The position numbers and the translations under genes were made by a program. Shown here in pieces: positions 18,158 to 26,953 of a stretch of 64,000 nucleotides of DNA. Every line of letters starts with the position of its first letter. Position 1 is the first letter of the stretch. The notes beneath the pieces are model-generated. The model had not been told where the DNA came from. It saw only the letters and a program-made list of their open reading frames with translations, and ran no database searches. The stretch covers positions 124,001 through 188,000 of the forward strand of contig NZ_CP007766.1 of NCBI RefSeq assembly GCF_000816785.1, in the 5' to 3' direction. Source of the stretch: Campylobacter peloridis LMG 23910 (lineage in GTDB: Bacteria; Campylobacterota; Campylobacteria; Campylobacterales; Campylobacteraceae).

Positions 18158-18800
18158 TATTTTTTATATCATCATATAAAATATTTGCTATATCTTTTAT
18201 GAGTTCTTGATAAGATTTATATTTATCTTTAGCACTAAATGAACTTGAAATATTAAGAATTTTATGATCTTTTAACTTACTAGTTTTGGCATTATAAATT
18301 TTATACTCTATATGAGCTTTAACATCAAAATTAGAAAAAAACAAAAAATTTTGTTGATTTGCTTGTATGTTTTTTAAGTCTAGTAAAATAATGAAATTTG
18401 CTTTTTTAAAATGATTAAATTCTAAAAATTCTTCTGCATTAATGAAATTTTTATCAGCTTGTAAGATATTTTGACTATTGATATAGCTTTGATTTTCTTT
18501 TTGACTAAGCAAGGTGAAATTATTTTGTTTATTAATGATAGAGCTTAGTTCTTTTAAAGTGTCTTTAGCCATTGTTTTTGCGTTTATTTTTAGATTAGAA
18601 AAATAAAAATTATATTCTTTTTCATAACTTGGAATCAAAGCAAGAGTATAAATTTCAGAAAGCTTGTTGTAGTTTATGTTTTGGTTAAGATTAATAATAT
18701 GAAAATCATCGTTATTTTGCATTTTAATAATTTTTTTATTTGCAAAAGAACTAGCATAAATAGCACTTAAAAAACATAAAAATACTAAAAATACTCTCAT
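18150..18800 (-). CDS. Putative periplasmic protein of unknown function
   Basis: A 216-residue protein with an N-terminal signal peptide (residues 1 to about 16, MRVFLVFLCFLSAIYA then SS). The mature part alternates strands and helices (FIILLDLKNIQANQ, FDVKAHIEYKIYNAK), reminiscent of small periplasmic proteins of envelope transport systems, but I cannot name a family. Its ATG overlaps the cysQ stop by one base, so it is co-transcribed with cysQ. The same position in C. jejuni is held by the periplasmic protein Cj1680c. Confidence 0.72.
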   Translation of the reverse strand: MRVFLVFLCFLSAIYASSFANKKIIKMQNNDDFHIINLNQNINYNKLSEIYTLALIPSYEKEYNFYFSNLKINAKTMAKDTLKELSSIINKQNNFTLLSQKENQSYINSQNILQADKNFINAEEFLEFNHFKKANFIILLDLKNIQANQQNFLFFSNFDVKAHIEYKIYNAKTSKLKDHKILNISSSFSAKDKYKSYQELIKDIANILYDDIKNTI

Positions 18801-19558
18801 TAAAAACCTTTTAGTTTAAATTCGGTTTTAGCAAAGGCTATAAAGCTTGGAAGTTTAAAATCCATAGTATTGTAATCTAAAGAGTTTTGGTTAAAATCAT
18901 ATAAAATTCCACCATTTTGTTTGACTAAAAAATCTCCTGCAGCTATATCCCAAGCTTTAGGACCACCAAAACGAGGATAAATTCCAGCTTTTGCTTCTAA
19001 TAAATATACAAATTTTAAAGCAGAAGAAACTTTGATTCCTTCAAGATGATTTTCTAAGAAGAAATTTTCGTTATTGTCGTGATTTTTGGAATATAATGCT
19101 ATATTTTTTACCTTTTCGTATTCTTTTAAATCAATATTTAAAATTTTATCATTTTTATAAACTTTTGTATAAGTATGAGCATAATAAGTTGTATTATTTT
19201 CTACATCATTAATGAGTGAAAGTATAGGTGTGTTTTTATGAATTAATGCTATTAAAACACAATATTCTTTATCTTTTTTTGCATAAGATTTAGTTCCATC
19301 TAGTGGATCAATAAGCCAAAAATACTCTAAATTTTTTCTTTTTTCATAAGAGAGTATGTTTTCTTCTGAACATATAGCTATATCACTTGATGCTAAAATT
19401 TCACTAATGGCCTCATTTGATTTTAAATCAGCTAAACCCACTAAAGAATCATCATCCTTAAGCCACAAAGTATTTTTATCTTTATATGAAAGCAATACCT
19501 TAGAGGCTTCTTTGCTTGCTTTTAATGCTAGTTCTAAAAATAAATCTAAATTTTTCAT
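18800..19558 (-). CDS. cysQ: 3'(2'),5'-bisphosphate nucleotidase, CysQ-type inositol phosphatase family
   Basis: A 252-residue member of the inositol monophosphatase superfamily. The metal-binding motif WLIDPLDGTKSYAKK (about residues 79-93) and the second motif KAWDIAAGDFLVKQNGG (about residues 201-217) are both intact; an upstream CSEE provides the third metal ligand. Members of the CysQ type hydrolyse 3'-phosphoadenosine 5'-phosphate from sulfate assimilation. Substrate choice within the superfamily is inferred from position and length. Confidence 0.83.
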   Translation of the reverse strand: MKNLDLFLELALKASKEASKVLLSYKDKNTLWLKDDDSLVGLADLKSNEAISEILASSDIAICSEENILSYEKRKNLEYFWLIDPLDGTKSYAKKDKEYCVLIALIHKNTPILSLINDVENNTTYYAHTYTKVYKNDKILNIDLKEYEKVKNIALYSKNHDNNENFFLENHLEGIKVSSALKFVYLLEAKAGIYPRFGGPKAWDIAAGDFLVKQNGGILYDFNQNSLDYNTMDFKLPSFIAFAKTEFKLKGF

Positions 19559-19588
19559 AGAAAAATTATATCAAGAGAAAACAAATAC

Positions 19589-20779
19589 TTAGCAGGATTG
19601 TTTTTTGCCAAGATTATTAATGAATTTAATCAAACTAATGGCCAAAATTGCTTCTGCTAATGCAGTAAGAACTAAACCTGAGTATATGTTTTGTGAGATG
19701 ATATTAGTTTGATAAGAAAGCGTTGCAATAGCAATGAGTAAGGTTAAAGGCATAGAATGGCTTAAGCCAAATAAAAAGGTATTTTTTATACCGCCTAAAT
19801 GATTTAAAAATACTAAAGCAGAAAAAATTCTTAGCACTATCATGAAAGTAGTTAATGAAAATGCTATGATTAAAACTTCAGGATCTAAAAGCATTTTAAG
19901 TTTAAAGCTTGAGCCTATATAGATAAAAAATATAGGAATTAAAAAGCCATAACCAAAGCTAGAAAGTTTATGCTCTAAATCCTTTTTATGATCAAAAAAT
20001 GTAGCTATAAATGAACCTGCTATAAAAGCACCAAGCGCAACTTCAAGTTTAAAATAAATCATAATCGCCACTATAGCTATAAAAATAGCCATACAAAATC
20101 TTATATCTTTTTCATTTTGATCTTGCCAAGGCATTAGTATGGTTTTAAGTTGCGGATACCACCAAAAAAGCACTTCTAAAAATTTAAATCCAAAAATACA
20201 AAGAGCTAAAAAACTAACTAAATAAAATAAATTTTGTGTTAGTGAAAAAATATCTGCACCTTGACCTAAAAAAGCCGCAGTGATAGTGAGCAATACTATG
20301 CTAACAACTTCTGCTAAGGTAGCAACTATCATAGATATATTAAGCCACTCACAATTTTTTCCAAAATCCCTATAAAGAGTAGAAAGTAAGCCCACACTCA
20401 TAACTGGTATAATAATAGCAAAAACATAAGAAATATCAACTATTTCTACTGCTAAAACACTAAAAGCATATAAAAGCACAATATAAATCATCGCTCTTTG
20501 GAGCAGACTTTTTTCTGTGTTTAAAAATGTTTTTAGATTAATCTCCATACCCGCTATAAACATTAAATAATAAAATCCAGCATTAGCTAGAAGTTTGAAA
20601 TTTTCACTCTCTCCGATAAATCCTAAAAATCCTATAAAAGATCCAAGCATGATTTCTGTGGCCGAAAGAGGAAGTTTTAAAAATTTTGCTATATAAGGCG
20701 AAGCAAGCAAACAGCTTGCTACAACAAGCAAAATTTTTAAATCAATTATAGCTTGATTATCAATGGCATGAGCTAGCAA
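19589..20779 (-). CDS. CPA2-family cation:proton antiporter
   Basis: A 396-residue membrane protein with about 12 hydrophobic helices of the NhaP/KefB-like CPA2 type. Features are the early LSATEIMLGSFIGFLG segment, FMIAGMEINLKTF near residue 75 (the Ala-Gly-Met-Glu of the transport core) and VALGAFIAGSF near residue 247. It lacks the C-terminal TrkA_N/RCK domain of KefB/KefC. It probably exchanges Na+ or K+ for H+. It overlaps bioB by 20 bases. In C. jejuni the corresponding gene Cj1684c sits after gltA, which is absent here. Confidence 0.83.
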   Translation of the reverse strand: MLAHAIDNQAIIDLKILLVVASCLLASPYIAKFLKLPLSATEIMLGSFIGFLGFIGESENFKLLANAGFYYLMFIAGMEINLKTFLNTEKSLLQRAMIYIVLLYAFSVLAVEIVDISYVFAIIIPVMSVGLLSTLYRDFGKNCEWLNISMIVATLAEVVSIVLLTITAAFLGQGADIFSLTQNLFYLVSFLALCIFGFKFLEVLFWWYPQLKTILMPWQDQNEKDIRFCMAIFIAIVAIMIYFKLEVALGAFIAGSFIATFFDHKKDLEHKLSSFGYGFLIPIFFIYIGSSFKLKMLLDPEVLIIAFSLTTFMIVLRIFSALVFLNHLGGIKNTFLFGLSHSMPLTLLIAIATLSYQTNIISQNIYSGLVLTALAEAILAISLIKFINNLGKKQSC

Positions 20780-21596
20780 AAGTAAATCCCATTTGCTTTA
20801 ATTTTTCTATATCATTGCTTGGCTTTTCGCCTTTTGTGGTTAAATAATCACCCACCACTATAGCTTTAGCTCCTGCATCAAAAATTTCATATTGTCTTTG
20901 TTTAAGCACAACTTCTCTACCACCTGCTACCATTATAAAAGTTTCTGGTAAATCTTTTGCACTATCTTTTATGATTTGCAATGCTTCATCAGCACTTAAT
21001 AAAGGTTGTTTTAAATTTAAATTCTCATTTGGTATAAAAAAATTTATAGGAGAAGAAAAAGGCTTTAATTCTTGCAAACTTTTTCTAAGACTTATTCTAT
21101 CTTCATAACTTTCACCAAGACCATAAATTCCACCACAACAAAGCATTAAGCCTGCTTCTTTTGCATTTAAATTTGTATTAAATCTATCTTCCCAAGTATG
21201 AGTAGAGCAAATTTTATCAAAATACTCTTTTGAAGTTTCAAGATTATGATTATAAGAAAAAATTCCAGCCTTTTTAAGCTCTTTTAATTGTTCAACGCTA
21301 GCATTGCCATTACAAGCTATTAATAACAAATCGCCTACTTCTTTTTGTATAGCATAACTTGCTTTGCAAACATATTCTAATTTTTCATCATCTAAACCAA
21401 AACCAGCACTTACTAAACAAAAACCTAAAGCATGATTTTTTTTAGCTATTTTTGCTTCATTTACTATATCTTCTATTTTTTTGTTTTTGTATTTTGCTAT
21501 ATTTGTTTTTACATGAGCACTTTGTGTGCAGTATTTACAATCTTCACTACATCCACCACTTGCTATATTACAAATAGCACAAAGCATTATCTCCAT
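20760..21596 (-). CDS. bioB: Biotin synthase
   Basis: A 278-residue radical SAM enzyme that inserts sulfur into dethiobiotin. The [4Fe-4S] motif CSEDCKYC (residues 16-23, CxxxCxxC) sits very close to the N-terminus; SAM and [2Fe-2S] site regions follow (CCGGIYGLGE, NFFIPNEN, MVAGGRE). It is shorter at the N-terminus than E. coli BioB (346), as usual for Campylobacter. Two in-frame ATGs (MEIM) exist; the first forms TAATG with the topA stop. Confidence 0.93.
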   Translation of the reverse strand: MEIMLCAICNIASGGCSEDCKYCTQSAHVKTNIAKYKNKKIEDIVNEAKIAKKNHALGFCLVSAGFGLDDEKLEYVCKASYAIQKEVGDLLLIACNGNASVEQLKELKKAGIFSYNHNLETSKEYFDKICSTHTWEDRFNTNLNAKEAGLMLCCGGIYGLGESYEDRISLRKSLQELKPFSSPINFFIPNENLNLKQPLLSADEALQIIKDSAKDLPETFIMVAGGREVVLKQRQYEIFDAGAKAIVVGDYLTTKGEKPSNDIEKLKQMGFTFASSCH

Positions 21597-23686
21597 TAAA
21601 TTTCCTTTTTGATCTTACATTTTAAGCACTCTAAAAATGTGCCTTTTTTTAATTCTTTTATTATTAAATTTTCTCCACACTCTTCACATTTTTCTTTACT
21701 TGGTTTATATTTGCTTACAAAATTACATTTTGGATAAGCACTACATCCATAGAATTTTCCTCTTTTAGAAAATCTTTCTACTACTTCACCTTTTTTACAT
21801 TCTGGACAAATTAAACCTATTGAATTTATTTGTTTAATTTGAGTTTTTTCTTCATTTTTATTTTCTTGTTTTAAATTTCTTGAATATTTACATTTTGGAA
21901 AATTCAAACACGCTATAAATTCTCCATATCTTCCTTTTCTTATAGCAAGCTCACCACCACAATCAGGGCATTTTTCATCTATCTTAGTAATAGTTTTTTG
22001 ACTTTTTATATTTGCCTTTCCTTCATCTATTTTTCTTATAAAAGGATAATAAAATTTAGCTAAGATCTCTTGCCAATTAGCTTTGTTTAAAGCTATATCA
22101 TCTAAAGTATTTTCTAATTTTGAAGTAAATTCACTATCTACTATATCATAAAAATTTTTTTCTAAAACATCACTTACCACAAAAGCTATATCAGTAGGTA
22201 TTAATTGTTTTTTATCTATTTTTACATAATCTCTACTTGTAAGTATAGAAATAGTAGGTGCATAAGTTGAAGGTCTTCCTATACCTAAACTTTCAAGTTT
22301 TTTTATTAAAGAAGCTTCAGAATATCTTGATGGTGGCTCAGTAAAATGAGAATTTAACTCTAAATTTTGAATTTTTAACTCATCATTTATATTTAAATTT
22401 GGCAAAATTTTATCTTTATCCATATCTCCATAAACTTTATAATAACCATCAAATTTTATTTTTCTACCGCTTAATTTAAATACAGCTTTTTCATTGCTAA
22501 TATAAATATTTTGAATTTGTGATATAGCAGGATTCATTTGACACGCTAAAAAACGATTATATATCAAAGTATAAAGCTTTAGCTCATCTTTATCTAAAAA
22601 TTTAGCAGCAATTTGTGGAGTAAAGCTTACATCACTTACTCTTATGGCTTCGTGTGCTTCTTGAGCACCTTTGCTTTTTGTGGTATAAACATTTGCTTTT
22701 TGTGGTATATATTCTTTTCCATAATTTTTATTTATAAAAGCTCTTGCACTTTCTACGGCTTCTTTTGCTAAATTTAAGCTATCAGTTCTCATATAAGTAA
22801 TAACACCCATTACGCCTTTATTTGTATTTACACCTTCGTATAATTTTTGAGCTATCATCATAGTTTTTTTAGGATTAAATCCTAAATTACTACTAGCACT
22901 TTGTTGTAAAGTAGAAGTCATAAAAGGTGGTGGTGGAGCTATTTTTCTTTCTTTGCTTTCTATATCTATAACAAAAAATTTACTATCTTTACAATTATCA
23001 TATATAAGCTTTGCTCTATCTTTGTTTGTTATGCTCAATTTTTCTATTTTTTGTTTATCAAATTCTACTAATTCAGCTTCTAAATCTTTATTAAAAGTTA
23101 AATCTATACTAAAATATTCTAAAGGCACAAAAGCTTTTATCTCTTTTTCTCTATCTACTATTATTTTTAATGCCGCGCTTTGAACACGACCTGCGCTAAG
23201 ACCGCGTTGGATTTTTTGACCTAAAAGTGGGCTTAATTTATATCCTACAATGCGATCTAATAAGCGTCTAGTTTGTTGAGCATTTACGCTATTTATATCA
23301 AGTTTTCTTGGATTATTTAAAGCATTTTCTATAGCTGATTTTGTAATTTCGTGAAAAACTATTCTAGGTAATGAATTTTCATCTTTATTTATGGCTTTTG
23401 CTATATGATAAGCTATGGCTTCACCTTCACGATCTTCATCGGTTGCTAGATAAATTTGCTTTGCGTTTTTTGCTTTTTCTTTTAGTTCTTTCACTAAAGC
23501 GCTGTGATCTTTGCTAATTCTATATTCTGGTATAAATTCATCATTTTCTATTTTTATACCAAAACTACTTTTTGGCAAATCTCTAATATGTCCTTTAGAT
23601 GCCATTACTTCATAATCTTTGCCTAAAAAATTTGCTATTGTTTTTGCTTTTGCTGGTGATTCTACTATTATTAAGTTTTTTTTCAT
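21596..23686 (-). CDS. topA: DNA topoisomerase I
   Basis: A 696-residue type IA topoisomerase that relaxes negative supercoils. Toprim domain at the N-terminus (IVESPAKAKTIANFLG, later ATDEDREGEAIAYH near residue 110), core with the active-site tyrosine in GVITYMRTDSLNLA near residue 300, then three C4 zinc ribbons: CPDCGGELAIRKGRYGEF, CPECKKGEVVERFSKRG and CEECGENLIIKEL. It starts with AAGGAAATAA before ATG. It heads the topA-bioB-antiporter-cysQ run on the minus strand. Confidence 0.96.
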   Translation of the reverse strand: MKKNLIIVESPAKAKTIANFLGKDYEVMASKGHIRDLPKSSFGIKIENDEFIPEYRISKDHSALVKELKEKAKNAKQIYLATDEDREGEAIAYHIAKAINKDENSLPRIVFHEITKSAIENALNNPRKLDINSVNAQQTRRLLDRIVGYKLSPLLGQKIQRGLSAGRVQSAALKIIVDREKEIKAFVPLEYFSIDLTFNKDLEAELVEFDKQKIEKLSITNKDRAKLIYDNCKDSKFFVIDIESKERKIAPPPPFMTSTLQQSASSNLGFNPKKTMMIAQKLYEGVNTNKGVMGVITYMRTDSLNLAKEAVESARAFINKNYGKEYIPQKANVYTTKSKGAQEAHEAIRVSDVSFTPQIAAKFLDKDELKLYTLIYNRFLACQMNPAISQIQNIYISNEKAVFKLSGRKIKFDGYYKVYGDMDKDKILPNLNINDELKIQNLELNSHFTEPPSRYSEASLIKKLESLGIGRPSTYAPTISILTSRDYVKIDKKQLIPTDIAFVVSDVLEKNFYDIVDSEFTSKLENTLDDIALNKANWQEILAKFYYPFIRKIDEGKANIKSQKTITKIDEKCPDCGGELAIRKGRYGEFIACLNFPKCKYSRNLKQENKNEEKTQIKQINSIGLICPECKKGEVVERFSKRGKFYGCSAYPKCNFVSKYKPSKEKCEECGENLIIKELKKGTFLECLKCKIKKEI

Positions 23687-23757
23687 TTATTTCCTTAAGG
23701 GTTAGCTTAATGAAAGTGTATAAAAAAAAATTAAATTTTTTGCTTATAAATTGAAGA

Positions 23758-23780
23758 AAGCTCACTAAAAAAGTGAGCTT
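23758..23780 (-). terminator. Hairpin terminator of flaA-like gene
   Basis: A perfect 9-bp inverted repeat (AAGCTCACT / AGTGAGCTT) with an A5/T5 loop lies about 20 bases after the flagellin stop on the minus strand and is followed by TTTCTT. Confidence 0.75.
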
Positions 23781-23797
23781 AGGAATTCGTAAGTAAA

Positions 23798-25285
23798 CTA
23801 CTGAAGTAATCTTAATACATTTTGAGAAGCTGCATTTGCTTGAGCCATAGCATAAGATCCACTTTGAGCTAAGATATTAGCTTTAGAGTAGTTTGCACTT
23901 TCGCTTGCAAAGTCAACATCTCTAATTTGAGATTCAGCAGCTTTAACATTAACTTGAGTTACGCTAATGTTGTTGATTGTTGATGTGATTTGATTTTGTG
24001 TAGCACCGATATTTGCTCTGATGGTGTCAAGATTTGCTATAGCAGTATCAGCTATATCCATAACAGCCATAGCACCTTGTAAGGTAGTAACACCAGCTGT
24101 TTGCTTGCTTCCAGCTAAGGCAGCGGTTGTCATAGCATTAAAGCCCATAGCAGAAGCTATATCAGCTGAAATTTGTCCTTTGACTGATTCTAAATTAACA
24201 GTTGCTTCAGCTGTAGTTGCGCTGCTTCCTACACCTAACTTAGAAGCGTTAGTACCAGAAATAATAATATCACTACCATCATTTTTTACTAAAGATAATC
24301 TTCCATAATTCATAGAAGCTACTTTTCCAGTTAAACCACTACCTAAAGTTCCGCCAAGTTCTATACCTCTGCCATCGGCTGAATTAAGAACTAATTGACC
24401 ATTTACTATAGAAGCTTCAACACCTGTGGTATCTTTTTTAGCATTGATAGCTGAAACTAATGCTCCTTCTTTATCATTTGCTTTGTAATTTACTTTACCA
24501 ATGATAACACCATTGATTGAAAAATTATCACTTGTAGTTCCACTAGCTGTTATAGCTCCAGATGATATAGTTTGAACATGAGCTGTAGCTCTAACTCCTG
24601 TAATATCAGAAGATTTATTAATCTCTGCAGCTAAAGCACCAAGTCCTGTTCCAGCACTTGTAGAAATTATAACACCTTGAATTTTATAATCATTCACGCC
24701 ATCATAATTTTTAATGGTAATACTTGCATCACCGCTAGAACCCGTGATTCTTGTACCTGTTTCAAAGCGTGTTTGTCCAATTTTTGCTGAGTTTGTTGCA
24801 CCTATAGTAGCATTAACTGTTTGATTTGCTTTATCTCCAATTTGAAATTTTTGGTTAGAAAAAGAACCACTTAAAAGTTGCTTACCATTATAAGAAGTAG
24901 TATTTGCGATGTTATCAAGTTCTTCCATAAGTTTATTAATCTCACCTTGAATCATCGCTCTAGTTTTTGCAGTTTGTCCATCTTGAGCTGCTTGAGTAGC
25001 TTTAACCTTAATGGTATCTAGTATTTTCAATTGCTCATCCATAGCTTTATCAGCTATTTGAAGCATGCTATTTGCATCGTTTGCATTGTTAATAGCTTGA
25101 CCTAAAGAATTAGCTTGAGTTTTTAAAGAATCAGCAATTGCTAAGCCAGAAGCATCGTCTGCTGCTGAATTTATTCTTAAACCTGAACTAAGTCTTGCTA
25201 AAGAGCTATCAAGGTTTCTTGAATTTAAACCAGCGTTTACTTGAGCATTTAAAGATGCTACATTTGTGTTAATACGAAATCCCAT
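23798..25285 (-). CDS. flaA: Flagellin, FlaA-like
   Basis: A 495-residue secreted flagellin. The conserved D0/D1 N-terminus begins [17 protein letters not shown] and contains [20 protein letters not shown]; the C-terminal D0/D1 half ends with [20 protein letters not shown] and [13 protein letters not shown]. The central D2/D3 region (about residues 180-400) is Ser/Thr/Gly-rich and would carry O-linked nonulosonate sugars. It is about 75 residues shorter than C. jejuni flagellin. Transcribed on the minus strand from a sigma28-like box, away from the second flagellin. The name FlaA follows the promoter type and the NTNVA N-terminus and is an inference. Confidence 0.93.
   Translation of the reverse strand: MGFRINTNVASLNAQVNAGLNSRNLDSSLARLSSGLRINSAADDASGLAIADSLKTQANSLGQAINNANDANSMLQIADKAMDEQLKILDTIKVKATQAAQDGQTAKTRAMIQGEINKLMEELDNIANTTSYNGKQLLSGSFSNQKFQIGDKANQTVNATIGATNSAKIGQTRFETGTRITGSSGDASITIKNYDGVNDYKIQGVIISTSAGTGLGALAAEINKSSDITGVRATAHVQTISSGAITASGTTSDNFSINGVIIGKVNYKANDKEGALVSAINAKKDTTGVEASIVNGQLVLNSADGRGIELGGTLGSGLTGKVASMNYGRLSLVKNDGSDIIISGTNASKLGVGSSATTAEATVNLESVKGQISADIASAMGFNAMTTAALAGSKQTAGVTTLQGAMAVMDIADTAIANLDTIRANIGATQNQITSTINNISVTQVNVKAAESQIRDVDFASESANYSKANILAQSGSYAMAQANAASQNVLRLLQ
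24971..25054. repeat. Left arm of 84-bp inverted repeat in the flagellin genes
   Basis: The reverse complement of this segment differs from 25677-25760 at only one base that I could see. It encodes the D1 stretch from [13 protein letters not shown] to AAQDGQT in both flagellins. Shorter inverted identities (for example 32 bases around NSAADDAS) lie between the arms and the promoters. Confidence 0.85.
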
Positions 25286-25335
25286 TTTAAATCCTTTTAA
25301 ATATATTCGACACCGTCATGCTGTCGTTAAAAACC

Positions 25336-25341
25336 ATATCG
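25336..25341 (-). promoter_or_regulatory. Sigma28-like -10 box for flaA
   Basis: On the minus strand TTCCGATATGG contains CGATAT, matching the Campylobacter FliA (sigma28) -10 consensus CGATWT. It lies about 50 bases before the flaA ATG. The leader between them holds a 5-bp stem (CGACA 25308-25312 / TGTCG 25322-25326) and the site AAAAGGAT before ATG. In C. jejuni the flaA leader is a CsrA target, so the hairpin may be relevant, but no GGA-loop is evident. Confidence 0.65.
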
Positions 25342-25392
25342 GAAGGGTGATAAAAAAATTTATATTTATTTTGAAAAAAATATTTTAATTTT

Positions 25393-25410
25393 TTGGAACA
25401 CTATTTGCTT
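25393..25410 (+). promoter_or_regulatory. Sigma54 promoter for flaB
   Basis: TTGGAACACTATTTGCTT fits the sigma54 consensus: GG at 25395-25396 and GC at 25407-25408, ten bases apart. It ends about 36 bases before the flagellin ATG at 25446. RpoN control of flaB is the rule in C. jejuni. Confidence 0.85.
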
Positions 25411-25445
25411 TTAATGACTTAAGCAATATTTTGAAAGGATTTAAA

Positions 25446-26927
25446 ATGGGTTTTAGAATAAACACCAACATAGGTGCAATGAATGCACACGCAAATTCAA
25501 CTATTACAGCTAGAGAATTAGATAAATCTCTAGGAAGATTAAGTTCAGGTTTGAGAATAAATTCAGCAGCAGACGATGCTTCTGGTATGGCAATAGCTGA
25601 TTCTTTAAGAAATCAAGCAGCTTCTTTAGGTCAAGCAATTAATAATGGTAATGACGCTATAGGTATTTTACAAACTGCTGATAAAGCTATGGATGAGCAA
25701 TTGAAAATACTAGATACCATTAAAGTTAAAGCTACTCAAGCAGCTCAAGATGGACAAACTACAAAAACTAGAATTATGATACAGAATGAAATCAATCGTC
25801 TTATGGAAGAACTTGATAACATCGCAAATACTACTAGTTTTAATGGTAAGCAGCTTTTAAGTGGAAATTTTGTTAATCAAGAATTTCAAATAGGTGCTCA
25901 ATCAAACCAAACTGTGCATGCAACCATAGGGCCAACTCAATCAAGTAAAATAGGTCATACTCGTTTTGAAACTGGTGTTAGAGTTACAGCTGCAACAACT
26001 GCTAATTTGGTTTTAAAATCATATGATGGTGTAAATGATTATAAGTTCCAAAGTGTTCCTATTTCTCATAGCGTTGGAACAGGGTTAGGTGCTTTAGCTG
26101 ATGAGATAAATAAAGTAGCAGATAAAACAGGTGTTAGAGCAACAGCTGTGGTTCAAACTATTTCTAGTGGAGCTTTAAAGGCTGGAACAACAGGGGCTGA
26201 TTTTTCAATTAATGGGGTTGTTATAGGCAAAGTTGAGGTTAAACCAGGTGATAAAGATGGTGCATTAGCAGCAGCTATTAATGCTAAAAAAGATACAACT
26301 GGTATAGAAGCTTCTGTGGTAGATGGAAAACTCATTTTAAATTCAGCTGATGGTAGGGGTATAGTTCTTGGAGGATCATTAGGAACAGCCTTAAGTGGAG
26401 TTGTAGCTTCTGCAAATTATGGAAGATTATCATTAGTAAAAAATGATGGTAGAGATATTTTATTATCTGGAACAGATATATCTATAATTGGACTTGGAAC
26501 AAATGTTGCAATGGCTGAAGCTACAGCTAATTTAGAAGCTATTAAAGGACAAATTTCAGCTGATATAGCTTCTGCTATGGGCTTTAATGCTATGAGTACA
26601 GCTGATAATATAAATACTCCAAAAAGCGCAGGTGTTACGACTCTTAGAGGTGCAATGGCTGTTATGGACTTAGCAGATAGTGCTATAACATCTCTTGATA
26701 CAATTAGAGCAGACATTGGTGCGGTGCAAAATCAAATTGTATCAACTATAAACAATATCAGCGTAACTCAAGTAAATATAAAATCAGCAGAATCAACTAT
26801 AAGAGATGTAGACTTTGCAGCTGAAAGTGCAAATTTCTCTAAATATAACATTTTAGCACAAAGTGGTTCATATGCTATGAGTCAAGCAAATGCAGTTCAG
26901 CAAAATGTATTAAAACTTTTACAATAA
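25446..26927 (+). CDS. flaB: Flagellin, FlaB-like
   Basis: A 493-residue flagellin beginning [18 protein letters not shown], very like the FlaB N-terminus of C. jejuni, and ending NVLKLLQ. D0/D1 regions are conserved ([40 protein letters not shown]) and the middle is Ser/Thr/Ala-rich. An upstream in-frame TTG at 25431 is rejected because AAAGGAT sits at 25435-25441, ideally placed for ATG 25446. It is driven by the sigma54 promoter and is divergent from flaA, whereas in C. jejuni flaA and flaB are tandem. FlaB is usually the minor filament subunit near the hook. Confidence 0.93.
   Translation: MGFRINTNIGAMNAHANSTITARELDKSLGRLSSGLRINSAADDASGMAIADSLRNQAASLGQAINNGNDAIGILQTADKAMDEQLKILDTIKVKATQAAQDGQTTKTRIMIQNEINRLMEELDNIANTTSFNGKQLLSGNFVNQEFQIGAQSNQTVHATIGPTQSSKIGHTRFETGVRVTAATTANLVLKSYDGVNDYKFQSVPISHSVGTGLGALADEINKVADKTGVRATAVVQTISSGALKAGTTGADFSINGVVIGKVEVKPGDKDGALAAAINAKKDTTGIEASVVDGKLILNSADGRGIVLGGSLGTALSGVVASANYGRLSLVKNDGRDILLSGTDISIIGLGTNVAMAEATANLEAIKGQISADIASAMGFNAMSTADNINTPKSAGVTTLRGAMAVMDLADSAITSLDTIRADIGAVQNQIVSTINNISVTQVNIKSAESTIRDVDFAAESANFSKYNILAQSGSYAMSQANAVQQNVLKLLQ
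25677..25760. repeat. Right arm of 84-bp inverted repeat in the flagellin genes
   Basis: Partner of 24971-25054 in inverted orientation with a single base difference by eye. The two arms enclose about 620 bases that include both flagellin promoters and both start codons. Confidence 0.85.
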
Positions 26928-26929
26928 TT

Positions 26930-26953
26930 AAAGCCCTTTTAGATAAGGGCTTT
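26930..26953. terminator. Shared terminator of flaB and the maf operon
   Basis: A 9-bp perfect inverted repeat (AAAGCCCTT / AAGGGCTTT) with a six-base loop lies three bases after the flaB stop and ends in TTTT. Its right half is also the last codons and stop of the converging maf gene (K-A-L-I-stop). Confidence 0.8.
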
